Assembly: GCA_016713525.1 (NCBI GenBank)
Contig: JADJOZ010000003.1
Span: 434,001 to 498,000, forward strand
DNA: 64,000 bases
Source: Bacteroidota bacterium
GTDB taxonomy: Bacteria; Bacteroidota; Bacteroidia; AKYH767-A; OLB10
Reading direction: 5' to 3'
Shown: positions 9,952-18,942 of the stretch, one piece after another
Numbering within the stretch: the stretch's first letter is position 1
Layout of the letters: the number at the start of each line of letters is the position of its first letter
Notes under the pieces: generated by a model
What the model was told of the DNA's origin: nothing
What the model saw: only the letters and a program-made list of their open reading frames with translations
Database searches by the model: none
Program-made: the position numbers and the translations under genes

Positions 9952-10337
9952 GGATTTAATTATTTTAAGTTAGAATGAATAATTGAGTTATTATGCTGCT
10001 TGCATATTATATTCCATGATTTAATGTATATGATAATATATCTGAAAATCAATTTACAATGTATTTATAACAGTTAATGTAGTTGTAGAAATTAATTCAC
10101 AACCGTGGAAGAATCGCTCACATTGCTATGGAATTTTAAACACGTAAAAGATTCTGATTTTACTTGTGTTGTTTTCCAAACGATCAATTTAGCTATGCTT
10201 ATTCCTGTATTTCGGTGATTTAAGGCTAAACTATGTTTGAATTTATGAATTCCCAATGTTATTTGAAATTTGTGGCATACTTTTTTAATATAGTAAGATG
10301 TTCAACAAATTATTTTAAACTAAAAACAAATCTTAAA
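9952..10337. other. Divergent intergenic region
   Basis: 386 bp, A+T-rich, between the divergent Gln-rich and DUF4142 genes. It must hold both promoters, but no box matches TAnnTTTG well enough to call. No RNA gene or repeat is seen. Confidence 0.5.
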
Positions 10338-10934
10338 ATGAAAGCGATCCAGAAATTAAAATTTACTGTTGTGGTTTTATTGGCTACTACAGTGTTTGGC
10401 ACATCTTCAGTTATGGCCCAAACTAATACCAAGAAAGAAGCGGATAAGCGAAATGATGCAAAATTCGAAAATGCCGATGATGCAGAATTATTGGTGAAAG
10501 CATACAATAGCGGTATGGCTGAAGTTAAATTGGCTGATAAAATGAAAACCAGAGCAGTGTCAGCTGAAGTTAAAGCATTAGCATCAAAAATGTCTATGGA
10601 ACATTCGGCTATGAATGCGAAAATTCAGGAAGTAGCAACCAAGAAAAACATTTCGTTACCAACTCAATTAACAAATGATCAGGTTGAAGACGTTGATGAT
10701 GTAACGAAAGAAAGTGCAATGGAAATTGATATGGAATATTTGGATCAACTTTCTGATTCTCACAAAAAATCAATTGAGCTTTTTGAAAAAGGTTCTAAAG
10801 CAACTGATCTTGATATTCGTGATATTTTTATCAGCGGATTACCTAAAATCAGAAGCCACTACGACATGGTTCAAAATACCCGTCAGAAAATGAAAGATCA
10901 GAAAGAAAGTCAACGTAAATCAGGAATGAAGTAA
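10338..10934 (+). CDS. DUF4142 family periplasmic protein
   Basis: A 198-residue protein. The signal peptide MKAIQKLKFTVVVLLATTVFG is followed by SSVMAQ, the usual cleavage site context. The mature part is a helical, ferritin-like four-helix bundle by family (DUF4142), with AELLVKAYNSGMAEVKLADKM in the first helix, MSMEHSAMNAKI in the second, and LDQLSDSHKKSIELFEKGS in the third. Family members are annotated as putative outer membrane or stress-related proteins without a proven activity. An upstream in-frame start at 10233 would add 35 residues that break the signal peptide, so 10338 is chosen. A terminator follows 26 bp after the stop. Confidence 0.85.
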   Translation: MKAIQKLKFTVVVLLATTVFGTSSVMAQTNTKKEADKRNDAKFENADDAELLVKAYNSGMAEVKLADKMKTRAVSAEVKALASKMSMEHSAMNAKIQEVATKKNISLPTQLTNDQVEDVDDVTKESAMEIDMEYLDQLSDSHKKSIELFEKGSKATDLDIRDIFISGLPKIRSHYDMVQNTRQKMKDQKESQRKSGMK

Positions 10935-10960
10935 TAGATTTCTTTTTTTGAATATTGTTA

Positions 10961-11000
10961 ATATGCTGCATTCTTCCATGAGTGCAGCATATTTATTTTG
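10961..11000 (+). terminator. Terminator after DUF4142 gene
   Basis: Perfect 10-bp stem ATATGCTGCA/TGCAGCATAT with a 12-nt loop, followed by TTATTTTG. Confidence 0.8.
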
Positions 11001-11027
11001 TTTCCACTGTAGCTATGAGATAACTTG

Positions 11028-11036
11028 TATATTTGC
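11028..11036 (+). promoter_or_regulatory. -7 promoter box of tatD
   Basis: TATATTTGC, an exact TAnnTTTGC match, 9 bp before the first ATG of tatD. The mRNA leader must be very short. Confidence 0.7.
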
Positions 11037-11045
11037 AGTTATATT

Positions 11046-11823
11046 ATGATGATCACCGATACCCATATTCACCTTTATGCCGAGGAATACGATTCTGATC
11101 GTATGGCACTTTTGGATGATGCAAAAAGCAAAGGAGTAAGCCGTTTTTTAATCCCAAACATTGATGCAGGCTCCGTAGAACCGATGTTTGATTTGCATGT
11201 TCAATTCCCTGATGCTTGTTTCCCAATGATGGGCTTGCACCCATGTTATGTCACTGGTGATTTTAAACAACAACTGGAAGCCCTTCGCAAGATTCTGATT
11301 GAAAGAAAAAATCGGTTTATGGCATTGGCGAAATTGGCCTCGATTTTTATTGGGAACTGACCTTAAGAAGGAACAGGAACTGGCATTCCGGGAACAAGTC
11401 AATTGGGCACTTGAATTTGATTTGCCGATTGCAATTCATAGCCGAAACAGCACTTCGGAAATAATTGCAATACTTCATGAGATAAATAACCCGTCACTAA
11501 AGGGTGTCTTTCATTGCTTTTCAGGAGATATCAACCAGGCCGATCAAATCATAAATATGGGATTTATGTTGGGCATTGGGGGAGTAGTAACATTTAAAAA
11601 CTCGGGCCTCGATAAAATTGTAGAGCAGTTACCACTTGAATCTCTTTTATTGGAAACGGATGGTCCTTATCTTGCACCCACTCCTTTCAGAGGCAAACGC
11701 AATGAACCTGCTTATCTGCAATTAATAGCTGCTAAAGTTGCTGAGATAAAAAAAATATCTTTCGATGAATTAGCGGCTATTACTACCGAAAATGCACGAA
11801 AATTATTTAAACTTCCTAACTGA
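11046..11823 (+). CDS. TatD family metal-dependent hydrolase/DNase, interrupted
   Basis: Cytoplasmic metallo-dependent hydrolase with a TIM barrel. Landmarks: TDTHIHLYAEEY (metal His-x-His) at the start, MGLHPCYV, GIGEIGLDFYWELT, LPIAIHSRNS, GVFHCFSGD and LLLETDGPYLAPTPFRGKRNEP. Two one-base deletions break the frame. One is in the A run near 11310-11315 (adding one A restores KKSVYGIGEIG). The other is near 11360 within CCTTAAGAAGG (adding one base restores LTLKKEQELAF). The three frame pieces make one intact 260-residue enzyme, so sequencing error is the best reading. The start ATG-ATG at 11046 follows a clear promoter. Stop and start of the next gene are 28 bp apart, so ansA is probably co-transcribed. 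Confidence 0.88.
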
Positions 11824-11851
11824 TTCATCCCCGCAAAGGGACCAAATAAAC

Positions 11852-12904
11852 ATGGCCAGAAAATTAAAAACAACAGTTGGATCGAAAACCTCGGTGCTTA
11901 TCATTTACACCGGCGGAACAATTGGAATGGTTCAGGATCATATTTCTGGTGAACTAAAACCAATCGATTTTAAACAAATCAAAGAGCAGGTTCCTGAAAT
12001 CAGGAAGTTTGATTATAATATTGATGTTGTGTCTTTCAAGCCAGTCCTTGATTCATCAGACATGAGGCCGTCTCATTGGATTGAAATGGCGGAATTAATT
12101 GAAAAACATTATGCCGCATACGATGGATTTGTGATTTTGCACGGGTCAGATACTTTGGCTTACACGGCATCAGCACTTAGTTTCATGCTGGAAAATCTTG
12201 GGAAACCAGTTATCCTTACAGGCTCGCAGCTTCCGGTTGGGGAAATACGGACCGATGCCAAAGAAAATCTGGTGACAGCAATTGAAATTGCAGCCACCAG
12301 GATTGATGGAAAGCCCGCAGTTCCCGAAGTAGCTGTTTATTTCGATTATTTATTATTCCGGGGAAACAGGGTTACCAAAATCAATTCCTCTAAATTCGAA
12401 GCATTTCAAAGCATTAATTATCAGCCTATTGCAGAAGCTGGTGTACATATTCGGTTCCACACCCATTTGATTCAAAAGCTTCCGTCAGGAAAACTGAAGG
12501 TTCATAAAAAACTAAATGATCAAATAGGTGTGATTCCTATTTATCCGGGTATTAGCAAAGATTGGTTCGCCAATCAGTTGAAATGTAAATCATTGAAAGC
12601 CATAATTTTACAAACTTTTGGATCGGGCAACGCTCCTTCTTCGGGTTGGTTCATTGAAGAGTTGCAGAAAGCAGCAGACCGGGGATTGATTATGATCAAT
12701 ATTACGCAATGTCCTGGTGGCACAGTTGAGCAGGGGAGGTATACAACAAGTAGCAAACTGGCAGCGATGGGAGTGATCGGTGGGGCCGATTTAACCGTTG
12801 AAGCAGCTATTACCAAGCTTATGTTTTTACTCGGGACTCAAAGCAAACTTTCTGAGATTAAAAGACTTATGAAAATTTCCCTGCGTGGGGAACTAACAAA
12901 TTGA
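11852..12904 (+). CDS. ansA: L-asparaginase, type I
   Basis: Hydrolyses L-asparagine to aspartate and ammonia; cytoplasmic type I by the lack of a signal peptide. The 350-residue protein has both catalytic threonine motifs: IIYTGGTIGM near residue 20 and ILHGSDTLAYTASALSFM near residue 100, then TGSQLPVGEIRTDAKENL. The C-terminal domain begins about residue 225 and includes FGSGNAPS and the allosteric-site region seen in type I enzymes. The start at 11852 (MARKLKT) has AAAGGGACC upstream. A longer frame from 11792 runs inside tatD and is rejected. It lies between tatD and tRNA-Ser/exbB, an order seen in other Bacteroidota. Confidence 0.93.
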   Translation: MARKLKTTVGSKTSVLIIYTGGTIGMVQDHISGELKPIDFKQIKEQVPEIRKFDYNIDVVSFKPVLDSSDMRPSHWIEMAELIEKHYAAYDGFVILHGSDTLAYTASALSFMLENLGKPVILTGSQLPVGEIRTDAKENLVTAIEIAATRIDGKPAVPEVAVYFDYLLFRGNRVTKINSSKFEAFQSINYQPIAEAGVHIRFHTHLIQKLPSGKLKVHKKLNDQIGVIPIYPGISKDWFANQLKCKSLKAIILQTFGSGNAPSSGWFIEELQKAADRGLIMINITQCPGGTVEQGRYTTSSKLAAMGVIGGADLTVEAAITKLMFLLGTQSKLSEIKRLMKISLRGELTN

Positions 12905-13011
12905 AATCTTTACATTACCCTAACACAAAATATTTCTTGCGTTTTGGGAATTTTCCTATCTTGCGCACCTGTTTTAAAGGAGTACCAGTCAGGCGAATTG
13001 CATGGCATTAC

Positions 13012-13099
13012 GGAGAGATGTCCGAGCGGTCGAAGGAGCACGCCTGGAAAGTGTGTATACCCCACAAGGGTATCGTGGGTTCGAATCCCACTCTCTCCG
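13012..13099 (+). tRNA. tRNA-Ser (anticodon GGA)
   Basis: 88-nt tRNA with a long variable arm, as in class II tRNAs. The acceptor stem GGAGAGA/TCTCTCC pairs perfectly, discriminator G. The anticodon stem CACGC/GTGTG holds the loop CTGGAAA with anticodon GGA, reading UCC/UCU. The variable arm TACCCCACAAGGGTA forms its own hairpin. CCA is not encoded, in contrast to tRNA-Arg in this window. Confidence 0.95.
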
Positions 13100-13268
13100 C
13101 ATCAAAAAGCAGTTTCAAAAGCTAATGAGCAATGGAAACACTATTTGATGTCGGATTTTAGTAATTTTGAAATTATAAACTTGAGTACCCATATTAATTG
13201 AAAATATAACATTCATTAAATTCGTTTAACAGAAAACAAAAAAACCTTATCAAATCAATAACCTTCTT

Positions 13269-14036
13269 ATGAAAAAATTATTCTCTCTGATTTTGGTAAC
13301 TGCGATGTTATCAATTGGTGTTGCGTCTTTTGTTCAGGCGCAGAATGAGCCTAAGCCGGCTGAAACCGCTGCTGCTGCTGCTCCTGCTGCTGAAGAGTCA
13401 TTTCACCAGACTCTGAAAACAAAATTCATCGAGGGTGGACCTCTTTACATGACTCCAATCCTGATCTGTTTCCTGATCGGTATGGCGATTGTAATTGAAA
13501 GAATTATTTATCTGAACATGGCTACCACCAACACTGATAAATTATTAAAAGAAATTGAAGGTGCATTGAATTCAGGTGGTGTTGAAAAAGCAAAACAAAT
13601 TTGCCGTAATACCAAAGGGCCTGTTGCATCTATCTTCTATCAGGGTCTCGATCGTGAGCATGAAGGAATTGATATTGTTGAAAAATCAGTAGTTTCTTAT
13701 GGTGGCGTAATGATGGGTAACCTTGAAAGAGGATTGATCTGGATTTCACTTTTCATCGGTCTTGCTCCTATGCTTGGGTTCTTCGGAACGGTTGTAGGGA
13801 TGGTTCAGGCTTTCGATGCTATCGAATCAGCAGGTGATATCTCTCCGGGATTGGTTGCGGGTGGTATTAAAGTAGCCTTGATCACTACTATCGGAGGTCT
13901 TATCGTCGCGATGATTCTTCAGGTATTCTATAACTACCTGGTTTCAAAAATCGATAGCCTCGTTAGTCAGATGGAAGATTCTTCAATCTCCCTGATCGAT
14001 ATTCTTGTTAAACACAAACTAACCTCTAAAAAATAA
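13269..14036 (+). CDS. exbB: ExbB/TolQ/MotA family proton channel
   Basis: Inner-membrane channel subunit that uses the proton gradient to energise TonB-type transport or a related envelope motor. It has 255 residues. A signal-like first segment ends FVQAQ and is followed by an Ala/Pro-rich linker. Then come the first true TM (PILICFLIGMAIVIERIIYL), a cytoplasmic loop, and the conserved ExbB pair (MMGNLERGLIWISLFIGLAPMLGFFGTVVGMVQAF, and GGIKVALITTIGGLIVAMILQVFYNY) carrying the small-residue and Thr positions of the ion path. The N-terminal extension is typical of Bacteroidota ExbB. It begins a four-gene operon: exbB, a small membrane protein, and two exbD-like genes, spaced 7, 6 and 0 bp. 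Confidence 0.92.
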   Translation: MKKLFSLILVTAMLSIGVASFVQAQNEPKPAETAAAAAPAAEESFHQTLKTKFIEGGPLYMTPILICFLIGMAIVIERIIYLNMATTNTDKLLKEIEGALNSGGVEKAKQICRNTKGPVASIFYQGLDREHEGIDIVEKSVVSYGGVMMGNLERGLIWISLFIGLAPMLGFFGTVVGMVQAFDAIESAGDISPGLVAGGIKVALITTIGGLIVAMILQVFYNYLVSKIDSLVSQMEDSSISLIDILVKHKLTSKK

Positions 14037-14043
14037 CTGAACC

Positions 14044-14364
14044 ATGATTGATGTAGGTCTCTGGATCAGTTATATTCTGTTTGTCGGCGCAGTTGCCGGT
14101 ATGGCAGTTTATTCCCTGATCAATATGTTAAGGGATACCAAAAATGCTAAAGGTACGCTTATTGGTGTTGGTGTTCTTGTCGGTTTGTTTCTTCTTACAT
14201 TCTTGCTTTCAAGCAATGAATTGTTGCCAAAATATGTTGACTTAGGAATTAGCCCAACTCAATCTAAAATGATTGGTGCCGGCTTATTGCTTGCGTATAT
14301 CATTGGCTTCGGAACAATTGCAATTGCAGTTTATTCAGAAGTACGTAAAATATTTATGAAATAA
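14044..14364 (+). CDS. Small four-helix membrane protein of the exb operon
   Basis: 106 residues with three hydrophobic segments (about 4-24, 38-58, 80-101). A short polar loop with LRDTKNAKG lies between the first two, and SNELLPKYVDLGISPTQSKMIGAG between the last two. It has no recognised enzyme motif. It lies between exbB and exbD genes with 7- and 6-bp gaps. This position is conserved for an unnamed small membrane protein in Bacteroidota exb operons, so it is likely an accessory of the ExbBD complex; that is inference. Confidence 0.8.
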   Translation: MIDVGLWISYILFVGAVAGMAVYSLINMLRDTKNAKGTLIGVGVLVGLFLLTFLLSSNELLPKYVDLGISPTQSKMIGAGLLLAYIIGFGTIAIAVYSEVRKIFMK

Positions 14365-14370
14365 TTAACA

Positions 14371-14922
14371 ATGTCGAAAAAACAAAAAAGGGGTGTTCCT
14401 GAAATCAATGCCGGCTCAATGGCTGACATTGCGTTCCTCCTCCTTATCTTCTTCATTGTTGCTACAACAATGGATGTCGATAGCGGGATTCTGACGCAAT
14501 TGCCACCTATGCCACCGGATGAGGAACAAGAACCACCACCAGATATTAATGAGCGAAATGTGCTTACCGTATTGGTAAACTCACGAGACCAGTTATTGGT
14601 AGAAGGCGAATGGACTGATGTCACACAATTACGTGCTCAAACCAAGGAATTTATTGTGAACCCTCAGGGTAAATTAGATCTTCCTGAATCACCTACCAAA
14701 GCTGTTGTTTCTCTTCAAAACGATCGTGGTACTTCTTATAATGCCTACATTCAGGTTCAAAATGAATTGAAAGCTGCCTATAATGAAGTGCGTAACGAGG
14801 AATCCAGAAAGAAGTATGGTAAAAAATACGATGATTTAAATCCTGATCAGCAGAAAGATATTAAGGCCATGTACCCGGTTAAGATTTCTGAAGCTGAACC
14901 AAAAGATATAGGAGCAAAATAA
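14371..14922 (+). CDS. exbD: Biopolymer transport protein ExbD/TolR family (first copy)
   Basis: 183 residues. Begins with a short basic cytoplasmic end (MSKKQKRGVPEINAGSMADIAFLLLIFFIVATTMD). The D in SMADIAFLLLIFF is the proton-path aspartate expected in ExbD/TolR. A Pro-rich linker (LPPMPPDEEQEPPPDIN) leads to the periplasmic domain NVLTVLVNSRDQLLVEG. The C-terminal half, with NPDQQKDIKAMYPVKISEAEPKDIGAK, is longer than in E. coli ExbD, as is common in Bacteroidota. Its stop overlaps the start of the second exbD copy by one base. Confidence 0.9.
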   Translation: MSKKQKRGVPEINAGSMADIAFLLLIFFIVATTMDVDSGILTQLPPMPPDEEQEPPPDINERNVLTVLVNSRDQLLVEGEWTDVTQLRAQTKEFIVNPQGKLDLPESPTKAVVSLQNDRGTSYNAYIQVQNELKAAYNEVRNEESRKKYGKKYDDLNPDQQKDIKAMYPVKISEAEPKDIGAK

Positions 14923-15404
14923 TGGCAAAGTTTAAAAAGAAAATCGCCGGCGGTACTCCCGCTATCTCTACAGCCTCTCTTCCTGATATCGTGTTCATGT
15001 TACTTTTCTTCTTCATGGTAACCACAACTATTCGTGATGCCAGTCTGAAAGTTAAAGTAGTAACTCCAAATGCTACCGAAATCCAGAAACTGGAGAAAAA
15101 AACTTTGGTCAGCTACATCTATGTCGGACCTCCAGCTAATGCATCTCTTAAAGCAACATTCGGTACTGAGCCTCGTATTCAATTAAATGATGCATACGCT
15201 ACCATTGCTGATATTGCGGAGTTCGTTGAACAGGAACGCGATGCACGTGATGAAGCTGAAAAAATGAAAATCACTACTTCCCTAAAAATTGATAAGGATA
15301 CTAAAATGGGATTGGTGACTGATATTAAACAAGAACTCAGAAAACAAAATGCTCTGAAAATTAACTACTCTACCAAGAAAGGTAATCTCGAAGCATCAAA
15401 ATAA
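14922..15404 (+). CDS. exbD: Biopolymer transport protein ExbD/TolR family (second copy)
   Basis: 160 residues, same architecture as the upstream copy: basic end, TASLPDIVFMLLFFFMVTTTIRD with the membrane Asp, then a periplasmic domain (VSYIYVGPP, LNDAYATIADIAEFVEQERD) and a C-terminal segment KQELRKQNALKINYST. Two different ExbD proteins with one ExbB suggest a heteromeric stator, as described for Bacteroidota ExbBD systems. A strong terminator follows 14 bp after the stop, closing the operon. Confidence 0.9.
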   Translation: MAKFKKKIAGGTPAISTASLPDIVFMLLFFFMVTTTIRDASLKVKVVTPNATEIQKLEKKTLVSYIYVGPPANASLKATFGTEPRIQLNDAYATIADIAEFVEQERDARDEAEKMKITTSLKIDKDTKMGLVTDIKQELRKQNALKINYSTKKGNLEASK

Positions 15405-15418
15405 ACTGCTGTTCTCTC

Positions 15419-15451
15419 AAAAAAAGCTGTCTCCAAAAGACAGCTTTTTTT
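15419..15451 (+). terminator. Terminator of exb operon
   Basis: Stem AGCTGTCT/AGACAGCT with flanking A and T runs that extend pairing, followed by seven Ts. Confidence 0.85.
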
Positions 15452-15470
15452 GATTTAATGAAACAAAGCT

Positions 15471-15717
15471 GGATCAGAGATCCAGACATTTCCTAAGTCG
15501 GCATCAGAGATACCGACGGACATCTGATCCTGACAACCCAAACAAGGATTAAGAATTAAGGATTAAGGATTAAGGATTGCCGGAAGGATCTCTGATCCTG
15601 ACAATTCAAATGTGCGACATCAGCCGGAATGATCTCCGATCCTGACAACCCAAATGTGCGACATCAGCCGGAAGGATCTCGATCCTGACAACCCAAATGT
15701 GCGGATCTCTGATCCGC
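15471..15717. repeat. REP-like GGATCTC(T/C)GATCC array with a heptamer tract
   Basis: Palindromic elements in the convergent gap between exbD and the CPBP gene. GGATCAGAGATCC is at 15471-15483 and a related stem at 15498-15517. Copies of GCCGGAAGGATCTC(T)GATCC-TGACAA lie at 15579-15604, 15623-15648 and 15667-15690, and a closing 17-bp palindrome GCGGATCTCTGATCCGC is at 15701-15717. A (GGATTAA)n tract occupies 15546-15578. The same element family forms a second array at 60543-60669, also between convergent genes. Confidence 0.85.
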
Positions 15718-15729
15718 CCACCCAAATCT

Positions 15730-16668
15730 TTAAGCTACACCTCTACTCTTATTCAGCACATAAATCCTATAACAAAAATACGCTGAACCGGCAACCGACA
15801 AAAGTACCATCCACCATTCACCCGACTGACTTCCTATCGTTTCATGATTAAAAGTTAGTTCGTGCTTTGAGGCATACCACGCAAAAATAACCGCACCGGT
15901 ATTATTGATCATGTGGCCGGCAACGGGAACCCACAAGCTGCCACTCCATACAAGTAAATATCCGAATAACATTCCAAGTAATAAGCGTGGGAAGAATCCG
16001 TAAAACTGCACATGAATGGCACTGAATAAAATGGAGGTTAGTAAAATTGCAACATGAATATTACCGGTTAACTGCATAAATAATTTTTGAATCACTCCGC
16101 GAAAAAGAAATTCTTCCGCTATAGCGGTAATGACTCCGATTACCAGAATATTCGCAATCAGATCTCCGGCATTTTCCATTTTCAGAAATGCTTCTGTCAG
16201 TTTTGCCATCTCATCTTCCTTTTGCTTTATCCACGCTTCGGCACCTGCTAAAAAATCAGGCAAAATCAATTGCTGATTTAAAGCATAAATCATATTGATC
16301 AAAGGCATCAATGCAAATACTAAGGCTATCGTCAATAAAAAAGTTTGAATTCCCGGCATTCGGTCTACCATTAAATAAGTTGCCGGTTTTTTGTCGAATA
16401 CCAGCGCTGCAATTAATGCCGGAATTAAAAACATGCCCAGTCCCGTTGAAAATACCTGCAAAATGCGCATGGCATTCATTACTGTTTTGTTCGATAAATC
16501 AGACAGGGAATTGGCATCGCCCAAAACATCTATACCGTAGACAAAGCGAACAACAACTGCTCCGGTCATGAGCAGAATTATAGAGGAAATGGCCGAAATA
16601 CCACCCAAAATGAGTATCTTCCGGAATATTGGCTTGTCTTCAAAGATGCCTGATAGCATGATTTTCAT
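15730..16668 (-). CDS. CPBP family intramembrane metalloprotease
   Basis: 312-residue polytopic membrane protein of the CAAX-protease/bacteriocin-processing (CPBP, Abi) family. The diagnostic motifs are AEEFLFRGVIQ (Glu-Glu and Arg), SAIHVQFYGFFPRLLLGMLFGYL (second motif with His) and VPVAGHMINNTGAV (His plus Asn). About seven hydrophobic stretches are visible. Substrate unknown; members are implicated in prenyl-protein processing or bacteriocin self-immunity, but nothing nearby suggests either. The start at 16668 (MKIMLSG) is divergent from dusB across 43 bp. Confidence 0.88.
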   Translation of the reverse strand: MKIMLSGIFEDKPIFRKILILGGISAISSIILLMTGAVVVRFVYGIDVLGDANSLSDLSNKTVMNAMRILQVFSTGLGMFLIPALIAALVFDKKPATYLMVDRMPGIQTFLLTIALVFALMPLINMIYALNQQLILPDFLAGAEAWIKQKEDEMAKLTEAFLKMENAGDLIANILVIGVITAIAEEFLFRGVIQKLFMQLTGNIHVAILLTSILFSAIHVQFYGFFPRLLLGMLFGYLLVWSGSLWVPVAGHMINNTGAVIFAWYASKHELTFNHETIGSQSGEWWMVLLSVAGSAYFCYRIYVLNKSRGVA

Positions 16669-16676
16669 TAGTTTTG
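16669..16676 (+). promoter_or_regulatory. -7 promoter box of dusB
   Basis: TAGTTTTG (TAnnTTTG) 35 bp before the ATG of dusB, abutting the start codon of the divergent CPBP gene. Confidence 0.55.
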
Positions 16677-16711
16677 TGGCGAAATTACCAAATTAATCGG
16701 CACCGTTACTT

Positions 16712-17709
16712 ATGGTCAAAATTGGAAATATTGAACTGGGAGACTTTCCACTCTTGCTGGCACCCATGGAGGATGTCAGTGATCCCCCGTTCCGTGCTGT
16801 TTGCAAAGACAATGGCGCCGATCTTATGTACACCGAATTCATTTCTTCCGAAGGTTTGATCCGTGATGCATCGAAGAGCGTTCAGAAACTCGATATTTTC
16901 GATTATGAACGACCTATTGGCATTCAGCTGTTTGGCTCCGATATCGACTCCATGCGGGAAGCTGGTCGGATTGCCGACGCTGCAAATCCTGATCTCATCG
17001 TCATCAATTATGGCTGTCCGGTGAAAAATGTGGCCTGCCGAGGTGCCGGTGCTGCCTTGCTGCAGGATGTTCCAAAATGGTGGCTATGACTTCGGAAATT
17101 GTGAAAATCACCAAACTGCCCGTTACCGTTAAAACGCGGCTTGGATGGGATGATACCACTAAAAATGTGACTGAAGTAGCCGAACGTTTGCAGGATATCG
17201 GAATTCAGGCACTCTCTATTCATGGAAGAACACGTGCACAACTCTATAAAGGTTCGGCCGACTGGACCCTGATTGGCGAAATAAAAAACAATCCCAGAAT
17301 CACAATTCCGATTTTTGGAAATGGGGATGTTGATTCGCCTGAGAAAGCCAAAATGATGCGCGATACTTATGGTGTCGATGGTATCATGATTGGAAGAGCC
17401 AGCATTGGTTATCCCTGGATTTTTAATGAGATCAAACATTATTTTAAAACCGGTGAACTAGCTCCTCCACCCGATGTAGCCATGCGCGTTGCCACTTGCA
17501 GAAAGCACTTGCAACGTTCACTCGAATGGAAAGGTTTAGTAACAGGAATACACGAAATGCGCCGTCATTATGTAAATTATTTTAAAGGCTTCGATCACTT
17601 TAAAGAGTATCGTATGAAGTTGGTGACTTCATATAGTATCGATGAAATAAATGGAATCCTCGATGAAATTCTGATTCGTTATGCCGATAACGATCTGATC
17701 AAAGTTTAG
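16712..17709 (+). CDS. dusB: tRNA-dihydrouridine synthase (DusB type), one frameshift
   Basis: Flavoenzyme reducing uridine to dihydrouridine in tRNA D loops. In order: PLLLAPMEDVSDPPFR (FMN-binding start), YGCPVKNVACRGAGAALL (catalytic Cys), VKTRLGWDD, LSIHGRTRAQLYKGSADW, IPIFGNGDVDSPEKA and GVDGIMIGRASIGYPWIF, then the helical C-terminal domain (MRRHYVNYFKGFDHFKEYR). The frame shifts at 17083-17086: CCAAAATGG should be CCAAAAATGG to read QDVPKMVAMTSEIVK. With this one-A correction the protein is full length, about 332 residues. Homopolymer sequencing error is the natural explanation. Confidence 0.92.
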
Positions 17710-18936
17710 TTATTTGCCTGCCGGAGATGCAATTTTAATTTTTGAAGAAGTATAGTAGGCCGCCAAAAATCCAATTACCGAAACAATCAGCAGCACACTC
17801 ACAAAATCGAGTGCTTCCATTGAAACAGGATAAGCATCAATTACAAACGACTCCCCGTTTTCTAATTTGATAATACCAAATTGCTGCTGCAGAAAGCAGA
17901 TCACTCCACCAATAAGCAATCCAGCTACAGCTCCCGACAAGGTAATCATCAATCCTTCCAGCAGAAAAATATTTCGAATCATTCCGTTTTCAGCACCCAT
18001 TGCCGATAAAATGCCGATGTCTTTTTTCTTCTCTATGATCAGCATCGTCAGGGAGCCAATAATGTTGAAGATGGCAATCATGAGAATGAAACTTAAAATA
18101 AAATATACTGCCCATTTTTCAGACTTCAATATTTTGTACAAGAACTCATGCTGCTGTAATCTTGTTTGAACTTTGAAGTCATCCGAAGTAATTGCTGCAA
18201 CCTGATCGCGCACCGATTCCGCATCTGCACCTGACTTTAGCGCAACTTCAACTGATGACACTTTAGTTGGTAATCCGATAATTTTTCGTGCAAAATCAAT
18301 AGGTACTAAAACATACTTTGAATCAAAGTCCTGTTGAATCGAAAATATTCCTGAAGGCCTGATCATTTCAATGTTGAATGCTTCCTCGGGATTTAGCGTG
18401 CTCACCGGCTTCCCTTTGCGGGGAATATAAACAGCCATGGGATTGAATGGGTCATCGAGTGCAAGTGATAAACCATAGGCAACACCACCACCTACAATTG
18501 CGTATTCATTATTATCATCCTGTAAAAGTAATTTGCCTTCAATTATTTTATCACTCATTTGAGTAATGGAAGTAAATTTGGCATCAACTCCTTTAATGGT
18601 TGCTATGTACTGTCTGTCGCGGTATTTAATCAACCCCGTTTCTTCAAGAGTGAAAGAAACTGCTGCAATACCCGGAATTTTCTGTATGGCAGTAATATCG
18701 ATTCCGGAAGGTTCAAAAGTTTTTCCTTTAACAGCACTGATTTTTATATCGGGATCAAATGAATTGTATAACGACACTACCAGTCCGCTGAAACCGTTAA
18801 ACACTGAAAGTACAATGATAAGTCCCATCGAACCTACCATCACACCAATTACTGAAATAATTGAAATAATATTTATTACGTTATGCGACTTCCTTGCGAA
18901 AAGGTATCTCCTTGCTATAAAGATTTCCGGTCGCAT
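17710..18936 (-). CDS. LolC/LolE-type ABC transporter permease
   Basis: 408-residue inner-membrane permease of the FtsX/MacB fold. In Bacteroidota this family is annotated as a lipoprotein-releasing system subunit that lifts lipoproteins from the inner membrane. The start MRPEIFIARRYLFARKSHNVINIISIISVIGVMVG is the LolC/E N-terminus with TM1. A large periplasmic domain (residues ~50-260) follows, then three TMs (YFILSFILMIAIFNIIGSLTMLIIEKKKDIGILSAMGA, GLMITLSGAVAGLLIGGVICF, LDFVSVLLIVSVIGFLAAYYTS). The ATPase partner is not in the window. It lies 6 bp downstream of the methyltransferase gene in an apparent rbfA-methyltransferase-permease operon. Confidence 0.88.
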   Translation of the reverse strand: MRPEIFIARRYLFARKSHNVINIISIISVIGVMVGSMGLIIVLSVFNGFSGLVVSLYNSFDPDIKISAVKGKTFEPSGIDITAIQKIPGIAAVSFTLEETGLIKYRDRQYIATIKGVDAKFTSITQMSDKIIEGKLLLQDDNNEYAIVGGGVAYGLSLALDDPFNPMAVYIPRKGKPVSTLNPEEAFNIEMIRPSGIFSIQQDFDSKYVLVPIDFARKIIGLPTKVSSVEVALKSGADAESVRDQVAAITSDDFKVQTRLQQHEFLYKILKSEKWAVYFILSFILMIAIFNIIGSLTMLIIEKKKDIGILSAMGAENGMIRNIFLLEGLMITLSGAVAGLLIGGVICFLQQQFGIIKLENGESFVIDAYPVSMEALDFVSVLLIVSVIGFLAAYYTSSKIKIASPAGK

Positions 18937-18942
18937 GATCCT

